A stretch of DNA of 64,000 nucleotides from Harmothoe impar (Eukaryota; Annelida; Polychaeta; Phyllodocida; Polynoidae), in NCBI GenBank assembly GCA_947462335.1, contig OX381708.1, forward strand, positions 9,486,001 to 9,550,000, given 5' to 3'. Both the position numbers and the translations under genes were made by a program. The notes under the pieces are model-generated. The model saw only the letters and a program-made list of their open reading frames with translations, had not been told where the DNA came from and searched no databases. Position 1 is the stretch's first letter. Every line of letters starts with the position of its first letter. Below are positions 52,859-63,058 of the stretch, in pieces.

Positions 52859-53708
52859 CGCGTGACGGGGCTATGTGTGGCTACTGGTGTAAATGCAGGA
52901 GGCGGGTTTGGTGGTTAATACGCCATTCAGGTCCTCAGCAGCTGACGTAGTGTTTGCGTATGGTACACATAGATATTCATAATATAATAATAGACGATAT
53001 TCATCATTTTGTATTTTTATACACACACATATATATATATATCATATTTATACTAACTCCACAGAAAAATAGAATTGTCTACTACCACATGGTATTTATT
53101 CCTTCCATGGACATTTACCCCTATGGGATTATCATTATGACACACACGTATGGTAGGTATAAGAGAGAAGAACCGGGTATAACTTGACAACTTCCACGCG
53201 CTATGTCATAGTCCATGCGCGGTGCAGCGTCCATTATAGGGCGTCTACCCCAATCCCAGCATACCCCTCACTTCCTGTCGGGGACCTGAGCTGTATTCCC
53301 TGGCTGAATAATTGGAGCGTTCTGATTGGCTGAGAGCTCACTGGCCTGTACCCTATGGACACTGCATCTTGACGTTGTCAAGGTGGGTTTGTGGTCACAC
53401 ACTCACACATACTGTAATACTAGTAGGTCTCCAGGAGCCAACACTCTGGTCTACAATCCGCTCTCACCGACCGTTCTCGTCGATAAGACTCCTTCACCGG
53501 CCGGGTAGCAGCGGCCAATCCCTGGTCATCGCCACCGACCCAGTTTCTGTCCGCTAATCTAGGTCACGACCTCGGATGACCTATTTACAGAGGTCACGTG
53601 TCACGTAGAAGCTGCTGCCTTTGTTTAGTGTAGAATGAAGCAGAATTCCCAGAGTTGTGTTTAACTGTCTGTTACTGAGTCCGCTTACTTTGTCCGCGGG
53701 TGAGGCCA

Positions 53709-53762
53709 TCAGTCGGCGGGTAGCGATAACTGGGCCTTGTAGGCGCACACCACCAGCTTAGC
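53709..53762 (-). CDS. Last coding exon of an unrecognised host gene
   Basis: The minus strand has an acceptor TTTGTCTGTTTCAG (AG at 53764-53763) followed by 17 codons (AKLVVCAYKAQLSLPAD) and TGA. The phase is 0, matching the donor of the exon at 60757. It closes a gene whose upstream exons lie at 60757, 61948 and 62907. The 17 residues carry no known motif. The 7-kb intron in front holds the DIRS-like element and the 27-bp array. The call rests on splice sites and phase, so it is moderate. Confidence 0.55.
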   Translation of the reverse strand, partial: AKLVVCAYKAQLSLPAD

Positions 53763-53925
53763 CTGAAACAGACAAACGGCAATTAGCATTTAGGACAATA
53801 TAATTGGCGCAATTTCAAATCAGTGTTCCCACTATCTTCAAGTCCCAGTTTTAACTGATATCTGCTGAAAAATAGTCCTTTCAACTGACAATTTTAGTGC
53901 CGTAATTTGCTACATGTCATTATTT

Positions 53926-54022
53926 AATATAAGATTAATCGAATACTTACCATGTAATATAAGTATGAAGATTAATCGTTGTTCTTCGAGATACAGATAA
54001 ACATATCTGCTGAGTACACAGG
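53926..54022 (+). repeat. Inverted repeat arm, 97 bp, left
   Basis: Perfect inverted match to 54211-54307 across a 188-bp spacer. Its continuation (54017-54053, ACGTCACATCCGGTGGTCAG) is repeated in inverse at 60410-60446. I read these as the inverted ends of a DIRS-like element. Confidence 0.85.
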
Positions 54023-54210
54023 AGAGGGTGACGTCACATCCGGTGGTCAGATTAGCGCCCACATGCAGTGAATCTTTTGCTGAAAATAAAACATCTGGAA
54101 ATAGTACACAGTAGTGCTCTTTTTACTTTGTCTAAATAGCACCCACATGAGTAGGTGAGAGATTATACCACTAGTAGTAATCTTCTTCATCCTGGGGATG
54201 GATGGGTGGG

Positions 54211-54307
54211 CCTGTGTACTCAGCAGATATGTTTATCTGTATCTCGAAGAACAACGATTAATCTTCATACTTATATTACATGGTAAGTATTCGATTAATC
54301 TTATATT
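54211..54307 (-). repeat. Inverted repeat arm, 97 bp, right
   Basis: Partner of 53926-54022. It is followed directly by 54308-54346 (CTTCTTTGAGTACAGTAAAC), which is an exact inverse copy of 60438-60476. Confidence 0.85.
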
Positions 54308-54746
54308 CTTCTTTGAGTACAGTAAACATTCTGCTGACACAGGAGACTTCAAAGTTCAGCTAGATTCACTGCTTATTTCCCATAATGTTACTCTCCCATA
54401 AAGGACTGTAACTTCTCATATAGGATAACAGAAAATAGATACTTTATTTCACCTAAAGGTGATGTTCTATTGCCTTGTGATATGGTTTTGACTAGGTTGC
54501 ATGACATTTTGCTATTTAGCAAAGAAGGCATAACTGCCATACAGTTCACCACAGCTGTGGCAGTGTTATTGTCCAACATAGAAAAAGTTTTTATCACATA
54601 CAGATATCTGCTGCCTCTAGTAAGGCTTATGACTATGATCAGCCAATAGAGTTCATACAAACTATCGTTACGGCAAAAGGGCCAAAATTCTCCCCTTTTG
54701 AGGTGTGTCTTTTCCCCCAAAAAGGCTCTGAAATTTTTGTTCCCAG

Positions 54747-55580
54747 CTACTCAATTGAGCCCTCCAGGAGGATCCTTGCTAGCGTCTTGGGAGGCTTGGG
54801 GTTCTCGATAGGCTTGTTGTAGTGCTTAGCCATGGTCTTGGCACCTTTCCAAGACCCATGCCTAAGCAAAACAGCAGTCGATACACCGAGTCTCCCTCCC
54901 GCAGAGGTGCTGGCACCCCTGGTGGAGTGAGCTCGGTATACCCTGGTGTCCACCCCAGCTGCGGAAAGCACCGCAAGGACCCATCGCTTTGATGAGTCCT
55001 GCCCAATCTCGCCAAATGGCTTGCAGAAGGACAAGAAGAGCGAGTGTTTCCTTCGCCCTTCCTTGTCCAACCTGACTGGCTCCGTGACCCGCACGTAACG
55101 TTTCAGGGCACAGACGACGCACAGAGTCTCCTCCTCGTGGAACGGTTCCAGGACCAGTTCTTTGAGGGGTTCCCCCGTACGCGCTGTTTTCATCAGACCC
55201 TTCAGAACGAAACGCGCAGACCCCGAATCCAGCCAAGTCAGATTGCGGAGATCAAGCGCTGGGATGACCTGGCCTCTTTGGCCCATCACCAGCAGAATCA
55301 GCATCGTTAGCTTGAACCCCAAGAACTGGGTGGACAAGCCTTCATTGGCACCCCAACGCTGGAACATGCTGAACACCAGCCTAATATCCCAGAACTTGTT
55401 ATATCTGGGAGAAGGAGGATTCCTTCTATAGGCGGTGCGGACGGCCCTGCACACCCAATAGTGGGTGCCCATGGTCTTCCCGTTGTCAAGGTTTTTCACT
55501 AAAACCGACAACGCACATCTGGCAGCGTTAACAGTGCCAAAAGCCCTGCCCTTTTCCGAAAGCATGTTTGACAGCTGCAA
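54747..55580 (-). pseudogene. DIRS-type tyrosine recombinase, N-terminally cut
   Basis: A tyrosine recombinase/integrase that would cut and rejoin DNA through a 3'-phosphotyrosine. On the 277-codon frame: part of the core-binding domain (GTVNAARCALS, then PPSPRYNKFWDI), the first catalytic Arg in GQRGQ (R102), the HxxR box AHSTRGAS (H218, R221), a W in LLRHGSWKG (W244) and the nucleophile Tyr in AKHYNKPI (Y254). All catalytic positions are present. The first codon of the frame is TTG; the first ATG is at 55565, and an in-frame stop lies at 55584-55586 within the 27-bp array. The expected first part of the core-binding domain is therefore missing, cut exactly where the array begins. Confidence 0.85.
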
Positions 55581-58500
55581 GGTCTATGACGTGATTGACA
55601 GCTGCAACATCTACGACGTTATTGACAGATGCAACGTCTAGGACGTGGTTGACGGCTGCAACGTCTAAGACGTGATTGACAGCTGCAAAGTCTAAGACGT
55701 GATTGACAGCTGCAATGTCTACAACGTGATTGACAGCTGCAACGTGTACGACGTGATTGACAGCTGCAATGTTTACAATATAAATGCCATCTGCAACGTC
55801 TACGACTTGATTGGCATCACAGTTTGCCGGCGGATTGACAGCTGCAACTTCTAGGACGTTATTGACAGATGCAATGTCTACGACGTGGTTGACATCTGCA
55901 ACGTCTACGACATGGTTGACATCTGCAACATCTACTACGTGATTGACATCTGCAACGTGTACAACATGATTGGCAGCTGCAACGTGTACGATGTGATTGA
56001 CACCTGCAACTTGTATGACGTGATTGACAGCTGCAATGGGTACGACATGTTTGACAGCTGCAAGATCTACGTGTTTGACAGCTGCAATGTCTACAACTTG
56101 ATTGACAGCTGTAATATCTACGACATAAATGTCATCTGCAACATCTACAACATGAATGACAGCTTCAATGTCTGCCACATAATTCACAGCTGTAGCGTTT
56201 ACATCATGAGAGATAGCTGCAACGTCTACAATGTGATTACCAGCTGCAGCATCTACCACGTGATTGACATCTGCAACGTGTGTGACTTACAGCTGCAACG
56301 TCTACAACATGATAGGCAGCTGCAATAGCTACTACCTGAGTGACAGCTGCATCATCTACAACATAATTGATAGCTGCGACTTGCTTGGCAGCTGCAAATG
56401 TCTATGTCGTGAATGACAGCGGTAAAGCCTACAACATGATTGGCAGCTGCAACGTCTATGACGTGATTGACAGCTGCAATGTCTACAATGTAATTGACAC
56501 CTGCAACATCTGCGATTTGCTTGACAGGTGCAAACGTCTATGTCATGAATGACAGCGGTAACGTCTACTACATGATTGACAGCTGCAACGCTTCTGACGT
56601 GATTGACAGCTGCAACGTCTACGACGTGATTGACATCTTCAACATCTGCCACGTGAGCGACAGCTACAACGTCTATGATGATTGACAGCTGCAACGTCTA
56701 CGACGTGATTGACATCTTCAACATCTGCCACGTGGGCGACAGCTACAACGTCTATGATGATTGGCAGCTGCAAAGTCTATGATGTGATTGGCAGCTGCAA
56801 TGTTTATGCTGTGATTGACAGCTGCAACGTCTACAACGTGATTGACTGCTGCAATGTCTATGCTGTGATTGACAGCTGCAACGTTTAAGATGTGATTGAC
56901 AGCTTCAAATTCTTAGACAAGATTATAGTTGACATGTCTACGACGTGACAGCTGCAAACTCTACGACATGATTTACAGCGGCAATGCCTTCGCCATTAGC
57001 GCTAGCAACTACTTTCATGTCTATGTCAACAGTGTTAGTGCCAGCTGTTACATCTCTGACATTTAGGTCAACTGTTCCGTATACACCAGTTCCAACATCT
57101 ATGACAAACTCCAGTGGCTATACCTCCGATGTCCTTGCCAACTGCAACAACTAAGACATTACTGCCAACTGTTATGTCTACGACATGAATACCAGCTGCA
57201 ACGTCTATGGTGTGATTGCCAGCTGCACCATTCTCAACGTGATGGCCAGTGGCTATAACAAGAACACCAGCAGCTACGTCTACCACGTGAGCGCCAGGGA
57301 ACATGCCTACCACATGAGCGGCAATGACAGCTGCTATGTCTACGACGGTTTGACATGCAGCTGCAACGTCTACAACATGGTGGACAGCTGCAATGTTTAC
57401 GACGTCATGGACAGCTGCAACGTCTACAACGTTATTTCCAGCTGCAACGTCTACGACCTGATTGCCAGCTGCAACGTCTACTACCTGATGGACAGCTGCA
57501 ACATATATGACGTGATTGACAGCTGCTATGTCTACGACGGTTTGACATGCAGCTGCAACGTCTACAACATGGAGGACAGCTGCAATGTCTACGACGTCAT
57601 GGACAGCTGCAACGTCTACGACCTGATTGCCAGCTGCAACGTCTACGACCTGATGGCCTGCTGCAACGTCTACGGCCTGATTGTCAGCTGCAACGTCTAA
57701 GACGTGATTGACAGCTGCACCTTCTTACGACGTGATTGTCAGCTGCAACGTCTACGACGTGATTGACAGCTGCAACGTCTACGACGATTTGACATGCAAT
57801 CGTCTATGACGTGATTGACAGCTGCTTATGTCTACGACATGATTGACAGCTGCAACTTCTACGACGTGATTGACAGCTGCAAAGTCTACAACATAATTGA
57901 CAGCTGCAACGTCTACGACGTGATTGACAGCTGCAAAGTCTACAACGTGAATGACAGCTGCAACGTCTACAACGTGAATGACAGCAGCAACATCTACAAC
58001 GTGATTGACAGCTGCAACGTCTACGACGTGATGGACAGCTGCAGCATCTACGACGTGATTGTCAGCTGCAACGTCTATGATGTGAAAGACAGCTGCAACA
58101 TCTACAACGTGATTGACAGCTGCAACATCTACAACGTGATTGACAGCTGTAACGTTTACAACGTGACTGACATCTGCAACGTCTACGACGTGATTGACAT
58201 CTGCAACGTCTACGACGTGAAAGACAGCTGCAACGTCTATGACCTTATTGACAGCTGCAACGTCTACAACGTGATTGGCAGCTGCAACGTCTACAACGTG
58301 ATTGACAGCTGCAACGTCTACAACGTGATTGACAGCTGCAACGTCTACATCGTGATTGACAGCTGCAACGTCTACAACGTGCGCACCAGCGGCTACAACT
58401 CTCTTGACCGCCAGCGGCTATGCCTTTGATGTGAGCGCCAGCGGCTACGCCTCAGACGTGAGCGCCAGCAACTACGTCTGCTAAGTCCTAGAAGAACATA

Positions 58501-59068
58501 GTCTTAAAGTGCGCCAGCTGATATCGAGGCCAGCATCTATGCCTCCAACATGAGCGCCAGCAGCTATGTCTGCGACATCCCTAACCTAGACTGGATGTGC
58601 GCCAGCTAGTATCAAGGGTCAGCGGCTAGGTCTAGGGCATGATTGGCATCAACAAGAACGCCATCAATGTGAGCATCATTAACGTGAGACCATTTAATGT
58701 GAGCAACATCGCCTACGTCTGGGACGCGAGCGCCAGCGGCCACGTCTGGGACGCGAGCGCCAGCGGCCACGTCTGGGACGCGAGCGTCTCCTACATGAGG
58801 ATCAGCTGCAACGTCTACGCCGTGATTGACAGCTGCAGCGTCTACGCCGTGATTGACAGCAGCAACGTCTATGCCGTGATTGACAGCAGCAACGTCTATG
58901 CCGTGAGTGACAGCGACAACATCTATGACGTGATTGACAGCAGCCACGTCTATGACGTGATTGACAGAAGCAACGTCTAGGACAAGATTGACAGCTGCAT
59001 CGTCTATGCCTTGATTGACAGAGGCAACGTCTATGACGTGACTGACAGCGACGTCTGTGACATGAAAC
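55566..59068. repeat. 27-bp tandem array, 3.5 kb
   Basis: Over a hundred tandem units of about 27 bp. The commonest plus-strand form is GTGATTGACAGCTGC followed by AACGTCTACGAC. As 27 is nine codons, both strands stay open for long runs (plus: NVYDVIDSC; minus: AAVNHVVDV). A second variant, GTGAGCGCCAGCGGCTACG, dominates 58385-58800. Units diverge by several bases and a few have lost or gained bases. I see no start, splice or domain that makes it a gene. Confidence 0.85.
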
Positions 59069-59500
59069 CCAAGGAATTTTTGGGCATAAGGTGTGGGTCT
59101 TTTTGGAAACTAGTCCAAAACCAAGGTACATCCACATGAGTTAAGTCATCTTGATGTTCAAATCAAAGAGACATGTGTGCTAATAGTGTTTTAAGGTGGG
59201 GATTAAAACACAAGGCCAAAGAAATTTTCGGCATAAGGTATAGGTATTTTTGTGTTACAAGTCACAAAACCCTAAGCACATAAATGAGACCCTATAAAAA
59301 AGGTGGACCAGTATAGTCTCTTTGTGTTTTCATTTCACAACAACACAAACTTCTTTAATGCCTAACTCAAGGATTTTTTCGGCATAAGGTATGGGTAAAC
59401 TTGTGTATTCAACACAAGCACTCAGTGTGGATCTGTGTCAACACAACTAAGTTATTTAATGCCTCAAAGAAATTTTGGGCATAAGGTATATGTCTTGGTA
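59069..59500. repeat. Degenerate GGCATAAGGT repeats
   Basis: AATTTTTGGGCATAAGGTGTGGGT and variants occur four times, at about 59076, 59223, 59371 and 59467. Spacing is 95-150 bp, with some shared flanking (CCAAAACC, CACAA). No gene. Confidence 0.6.
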
Positions 59501-60333
59501 AGAACTGGTCCAAAGGAGTACAAAAGTACAACAAGACACACCTGACACTGACTTGACAGTTCACCTCACTCAAACCTCTGAGTGGAGAACAACCTCAACT
59601 GTCATTCTTCTATAACTGAGTTATAAGAGAATAAGTTAGGTGTCAACTACAAAGTAGCAAGCAAAGCTTTAAGTGTCTTGACTTCAACCAATATCTAGAG
59701 TCTGTCAAGCTGTATGACAGGTAGTAGTAGATATTATTCTGTCTTTGACCTATGCATAAGACAGTGGTAAGTCCTTCCTGGTTCTTTATTTTAAAAGTGT
59801 ATTCACTAATAAAACAGAGATCAACAGTGTATAACAGGATAAATTTCTATCTCTGTAGATATGAGTTTATCCCATCACAATTTTATTCCTTATGAAGGCT
59901 CGTTTCGCTATTGAAACATTCCTCAACAAATGAGGCAGCAGTACTGCACTATGAGCCAACATAACAAATAAAAAGCCAACATAAATCAGTGACTCAGTCT
60001 GAAATCCAAGATGGATGACTGGTCTTGCTGAATCATGCCAGCCCCTAGCAGCAACTAAGCTCTACACTATCTAAACTCCAATTTTTCACCATAACTGGAT
60101 GACAATTTTCAAATTATTGTGAAAAACTGAACAATATTTGCACTTTTGAGGAAATATCTGGATGACAAATTTAGTCATGGGCGAAAGTCCCCAATTTTCG
60201 CTCACCAGCGAAAATTCGCTCATGTTTATCTAAGTATTTTCTGTAAAAAGACAAGGAATACATGAAAATAACGAATACATATTCCTCAAGGGTGCAAATA
60301 TACTACAAATATAAGAGAAATTAAGGTTCTTAC
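59501..60333. other. Gene-free part of the last intron
   Basis: AT-rich, no gene. Nothing that resembles RT, gag or methyltransferase of a DIRS element. Confidence 0.45.
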
Positions 60334-60441
60334 CTGTATATTCCTCCTGTTTTGTGGTGTAGTGCTGCTGCTAGTGGGCACATGTCTTTCCTCCTCGGAT
60401 TCGCGCTCAAATCTGACCACCGGATGTGACGTCACCCTCTC
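60334..60441 (-). other. Possible element-derived exon
   Basis: On the minus strand, CACAG precedes 36 open codons (ERVTSHPVVRFERESEEERH and on) that end in CAG followed by the strong donor GTAAGAA. Both borders are phase 0, so inclusion between the exons at 60757 and 53709 would keep the frame. The first part is the end sequence of the DIRS-like element. The acceptor lacks a good pyrimidine tract. It could equally be the start of the element's own spliced transcript. Confidence 0.35.
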
Positions 60442-60579
60442 CTGTGTCAGCAGAATGTTTACTGTACTCAAAGAAGAACTAACTTTTAACTAACATTTTC
60501 TCAAAATCTAAAAAATAACTGACGAAAATATAACAATTATTTTTTAAACTAAGGACAGCATATCGCTAAAACATCACTT

Positions 60580-60660
60580 CTGTCATGGTGCACCAGTGCA
60601 GCCCCGGCGAGTAACTCGCCAGTGCTGTACTGGTGCATCATTGCAACTCCTCAGGATCGT
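60580..60660. repeat. Foldback repeat family copy
   Basis: CAGCCCCGGCGAGTAACTCGCC hairpin with TGGTGCATCAT on the right. Lies 97 bp from the exon at 60757. Confidence 0.6.
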
Positions 60661-60756
60661 ATCGGCATGAAACTTGAATTCAAACCATACCAGAGATGTC
60701 GTGTCAAAACAATTCCGGGAAAAAATCTCGTAAAAGCGGCATCTTTGTGTACTCAC

Positions 60757-60843
60757 CCTAGAGGTGGGGGCTTTGACGGTTTTGATTTCGAGATCGTTCC
60801 TGCCGTTGTAGAGCGGGCTGAAGGACATGACGAAGTTGGCCTC
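60757..60843 (-). CDS. Internal exon of the host gene, 29 codons
   Basis: Acceptor CGGCAG, donor GTGAGT, phase 0 at both ends. It reads EANFVMSFSPLYNGRNDLEI and on to KAPTSR. Joins in frame to the exon at 61948 upstream and 53709 downstream. Codon use is GC-rich, unlike the flanking AT-rich DNA, which supports coding. No domain recognised. Confidence 0.65.
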
Positions 60844-60969
60844 CTGCCGAAAAACAGACAATTTGACATTATATTTTTGATAATTATTTTTCATAATTTC
60901 TACACGGCAAAGCATATCAATCCTTTGATCGCAAAATAATGCTTCAAGATTTTATATTTGTACTTCTTC

Positions 60970-61155
60970 ATGATGCGACAGTGCAGTGCTGGCAAGTTAC
61001 TTACCAGCGCCGCTTTGGTGCATCATGCGCACCTTTTGGGTGTGTATAAACCCCATAAGGTCGGCATGATGCATGAATGCATCCCAGGCAAGTAGGCTGC
61101 ATTCAAGCATCATGGCGACAAAAGGGTATACTGCACTAAAGCACCACGCTGTCCT
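60970..61155. repeat. Foldback repeat family copy
   Basis: Diverged arms (GTGCTGGCAAGTTACTTACCAGCGCC) with TGCATCATG motifs; intronic. Confidence 0.55.
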
Positions 61156-61156
61156 T

Positions 61157-61262
61157 AAACCCGCAGTTCTTAGTTCTTACTGCACGTCCAGTAACAGTCA
61201 GAGTACAGTCGGGACAGGTACTCAGCCTTATATATAGGGGCGCTGAGCCTTTAAATGGCTAA
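61157..61262 (+). mobile_element. Fragment of the tandem-array LTR
   Basis: About 105 bp matching, in the opposite orientation, the 8105-8210 part of LTR1: TTACTGCACGTCCAGTAACA and CTTATATATAGGGGCGCTGA are shared. A remnant of another insertion of that Gypsy family, in the host gene's intron. Confidence 0.75.
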
Positions 61263-61947
61263 AACCTTCATTACCACGCTCTATTATCCACGGTAAAATG
61301 ACGTCACGACCTGTGCGGCTGTGGTAGTTAGAAGTCTTACAACTGTGTAAGGGGTGCTATTCCCGGCTACATCCTACGCGGTACTACCCGTGAAGCCTTA
61401 GACTTAGTGAAGGTAGTTAACCCTGGATAGGACATATACTGCTATAATGTGCTACGGCCGTGGTCCACATGTACATGCATTCTTGCATCATAACTACCCT
61501 TTAGGAGTGTATCAGCCCTGTAGGATCAGCATGATACTTCAATGCAGCACGTGTCAGAAGACTCCTACATTCATATCTCATGACGACGGCCATTTTTTTC
61601 TCCGGCAGGCCACATATAAATTGGCATTTTATAGAAAATACCATTCTAAATGGCAAGCAAACTAATAAAGGCTTTATGATTGTTTTCTCATATCAGAAGT
61701 TGATTAAAAATCTTCATTTTCATACAATTTGCAAAGACAACTCTAACTTCACTCCTAATTGGAGTATTTGAAAAATTCTTTCACTGAGATCATGGCCGGC
61801 CATAATGACCCGTGTCTAGATGGCCTACGCCGGCCATTGAAGTTCTACACCGGCAAAGCCTAGGTGATTTTGGCAACACTATAAAGGGTCAATCAGTGGC
61901 CCTTCCTCAGGTAAATGTTAGCTAAAGTACTAAAGCGTCGTCCGTAC

Positions 61948-62075
61948 CTCGGTGAGGGGGTGTAGCTGGTAGCCGTTGAGTGTGGCTGTGTTGACGGCGC
62001 ACGGTCCGTAGAACCGACAGCGGACCTCAGACGACGTGATCCGGGCGTGGGCGATAAACAGCAGCACGCCCACTC
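61948..62075 (-). CDS. Internal exon of the host gene, 128 bp
   Basis: Acceptor CTGTCTCCAG and donor GTACGG. Starts in phase 1 (completing a Gly codon with the previous exon) and ends in phase 0: VGVLLFIAHARITSSEVRCR, then FYGPCAVNTATLNGYQLHPL and TE. Two Cys and a beta-rich pattern are consistent with an extracellular or luminal domain, but I do not recognise it. Confidence 0.7.
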
Positions 62076-62439
62076 CTGGAGACAGACAAACACAATGGTA
62101 TTAAAGCACGGACAACTTCTAAACACCAGGAAAAATGTTATTACGGTACTTTCTCTTGGGAGAAACTCATGAATATTCATTATTAGAATATATCAAACAT
62201 GATCAAGATGACTGCTTCCCCCGGGTTTTCTCTTTCTAATCACATATAACATGACTACCGATATAGTTGATTTGAAATTTCTCTTAAAATATCTTGGATC
62301 CATTCCTGCAGGTCAACCGGATAAAACTGCGGGCCCAGAGCCACTTAAAGTACAGTCCATTGGCTCGTGGGCAAGCGTTAGTGGTAAAAGGTAAAGGCTG
62401 TCACTTCAGTCTAATTAGCCCATATCCACACTCCAAAAG

Positions 62440-62505
62440 GGTCGTCATGATGCACCAATGCAGCCCCGGCCAGTTACTCGCCGGGGCTGCATTGGTGCAC
62501 CATTT
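62440..62505. repeat. Foldback repeat family copy
   Basis: CAATGCAGCCCCGGC(C)AGTTACTCGCCGGGGCTGCATTG hairpin, close to perfect, in the intron. Confidence 0.7.
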
Positions 62506-62623
62506 TCTTTCATTTTTTCTTTCTTTGGTATTTCATCATTTTAAAGATTTCTAGGTTGCATCGTCACATTCATGGGAGTTTTGGTATTTCGTCATTTTAA
62601 AGTGTGAAATGGTTTAAGTGTTC

Positions 62624-62702
62624 CATCATCTTACCCGGGAGGGTGGGTTGTAAACTCAGACAGCGCGAAGCACTGCATGGGGAACAGCGGACACACCATG
62701 GA
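62624..62702 (-). pseudogene. Relic copy of the 62907 exon inside the intron
   Basis: Repeats the 3' part of the exon at 62907 including the donor (CCCGGGTAAGATGATGG against CCCGGTAAGATGGTC) and the VCPLFPMQCFALSE codons, but about 40 bp between them are deleted and the 5' part with its acceptor is missing. The deletion breaks the frame, so it is a dead exon duplicate. Confidence 0.75.
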
Positions 62703-62890
62703 AGCACCAATACAGCCACCGGCGAGTAACTCGCCAAGCACTGTATTGGTGGGAGTAACTCGCCGATGCTGCATTGATACATCATACCACCCCCTTCGGC
62801 ATAGGGTCGTCATGATGCATGAATGCAGCACTGGTGAGCTACTCGCCAGGGCTGCATTCATGCATCATGTCGACCAAGGGCATAATAGGT
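62700..62890. repeat. Foldback repeat family, two hairpins
   Basis: Two copies: CGGCGAGTAACTCGCC at 62718-62735 and GGTGAGCTACTCGCCAGGG at 62831-62850, with GCATCATG flanks. They lie between the exon relic and the exon itself. Confidence 0.65.
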
Positions 62891-62906
62891 TAAAAGACCA
62901 TCTTAC

Positions 62907-63058
62907 CGGGTAGGGTGGGTTGCAGCTCGTGGTTGAAGGTGATGGTGATGTGGTCAGACTCAGACAGAGCGAAGCACTGCATGGGGAACAGCGGACACAC
63001 CATGGACGCCGTGTTGTTTAACGTGATGTTCACCTGGTTCTCAAAGTCTGACGTCACC
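62907..63058 (-). CDS. Most upstream visible exon of the host gene, 152 bp
   Basis: Acceptor TTTTATTCAG, donor GTAAGATG. Begins in phase 2 and ends in phase 1, in register with the exon at 62075. It reads VTSDFENQVNITLNNTASMV, then CPLFPMQCFALSESDHITIT and FNHELQPTLPG. NIT and NNTAS are N-glycosylation sequons, so a secreted or membrane protein is plausible. The gene continues to the right of the window. No family recognised. Confidence 0.7.

Larger units (their letters stand above)
53926..60476 (-). mobile_element. DIRS-like element lacking RT, with a 27-bp array
   Basis: Bounded on the right by 60410-60476 and on the left by the inverted copies of that same sequence (54017-54053 and 54308-54346), as expected for DIRS elements, which have inverted ends and an internal complementary region. 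It carries one recognisable gene, the tyrosine recombinase at 54747. Where gag and RT-RNase H-methyltransferase would be, there is a 27-bp repeat array (55566-59068) and a region with GGCATAAGGT repeats. So it is either a nonautonomous derivative or a decayed element invaded by a minisatellite. Confidence 0.6.

Noticed and set aside
54862..55236. Alternate frames within the recombinase (124 codons minus, 88 and 89 codons plus)
   Set aside because: Shadows of the recombinase frame, which carries all catalytic motifs.
57185..58429. A secreted Cys-repeat protein gene on the plus strand
   Set aside because: The frame exists only because 27 is a multiple of three, both strands are open alike, and no signal peptide or splice sites were found. 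Kept only as a low-interest question.
55566..59068. CRISPR array
   Set aside because: The repeats are directly tandem at 27 bp with no unique spacers and lie in an animal intron.
62294..62913. Short plus-strand frames around 62.3-62.9 kb
   Set aside because: Made of foldback-repeat sequence and antisense exon sequence.
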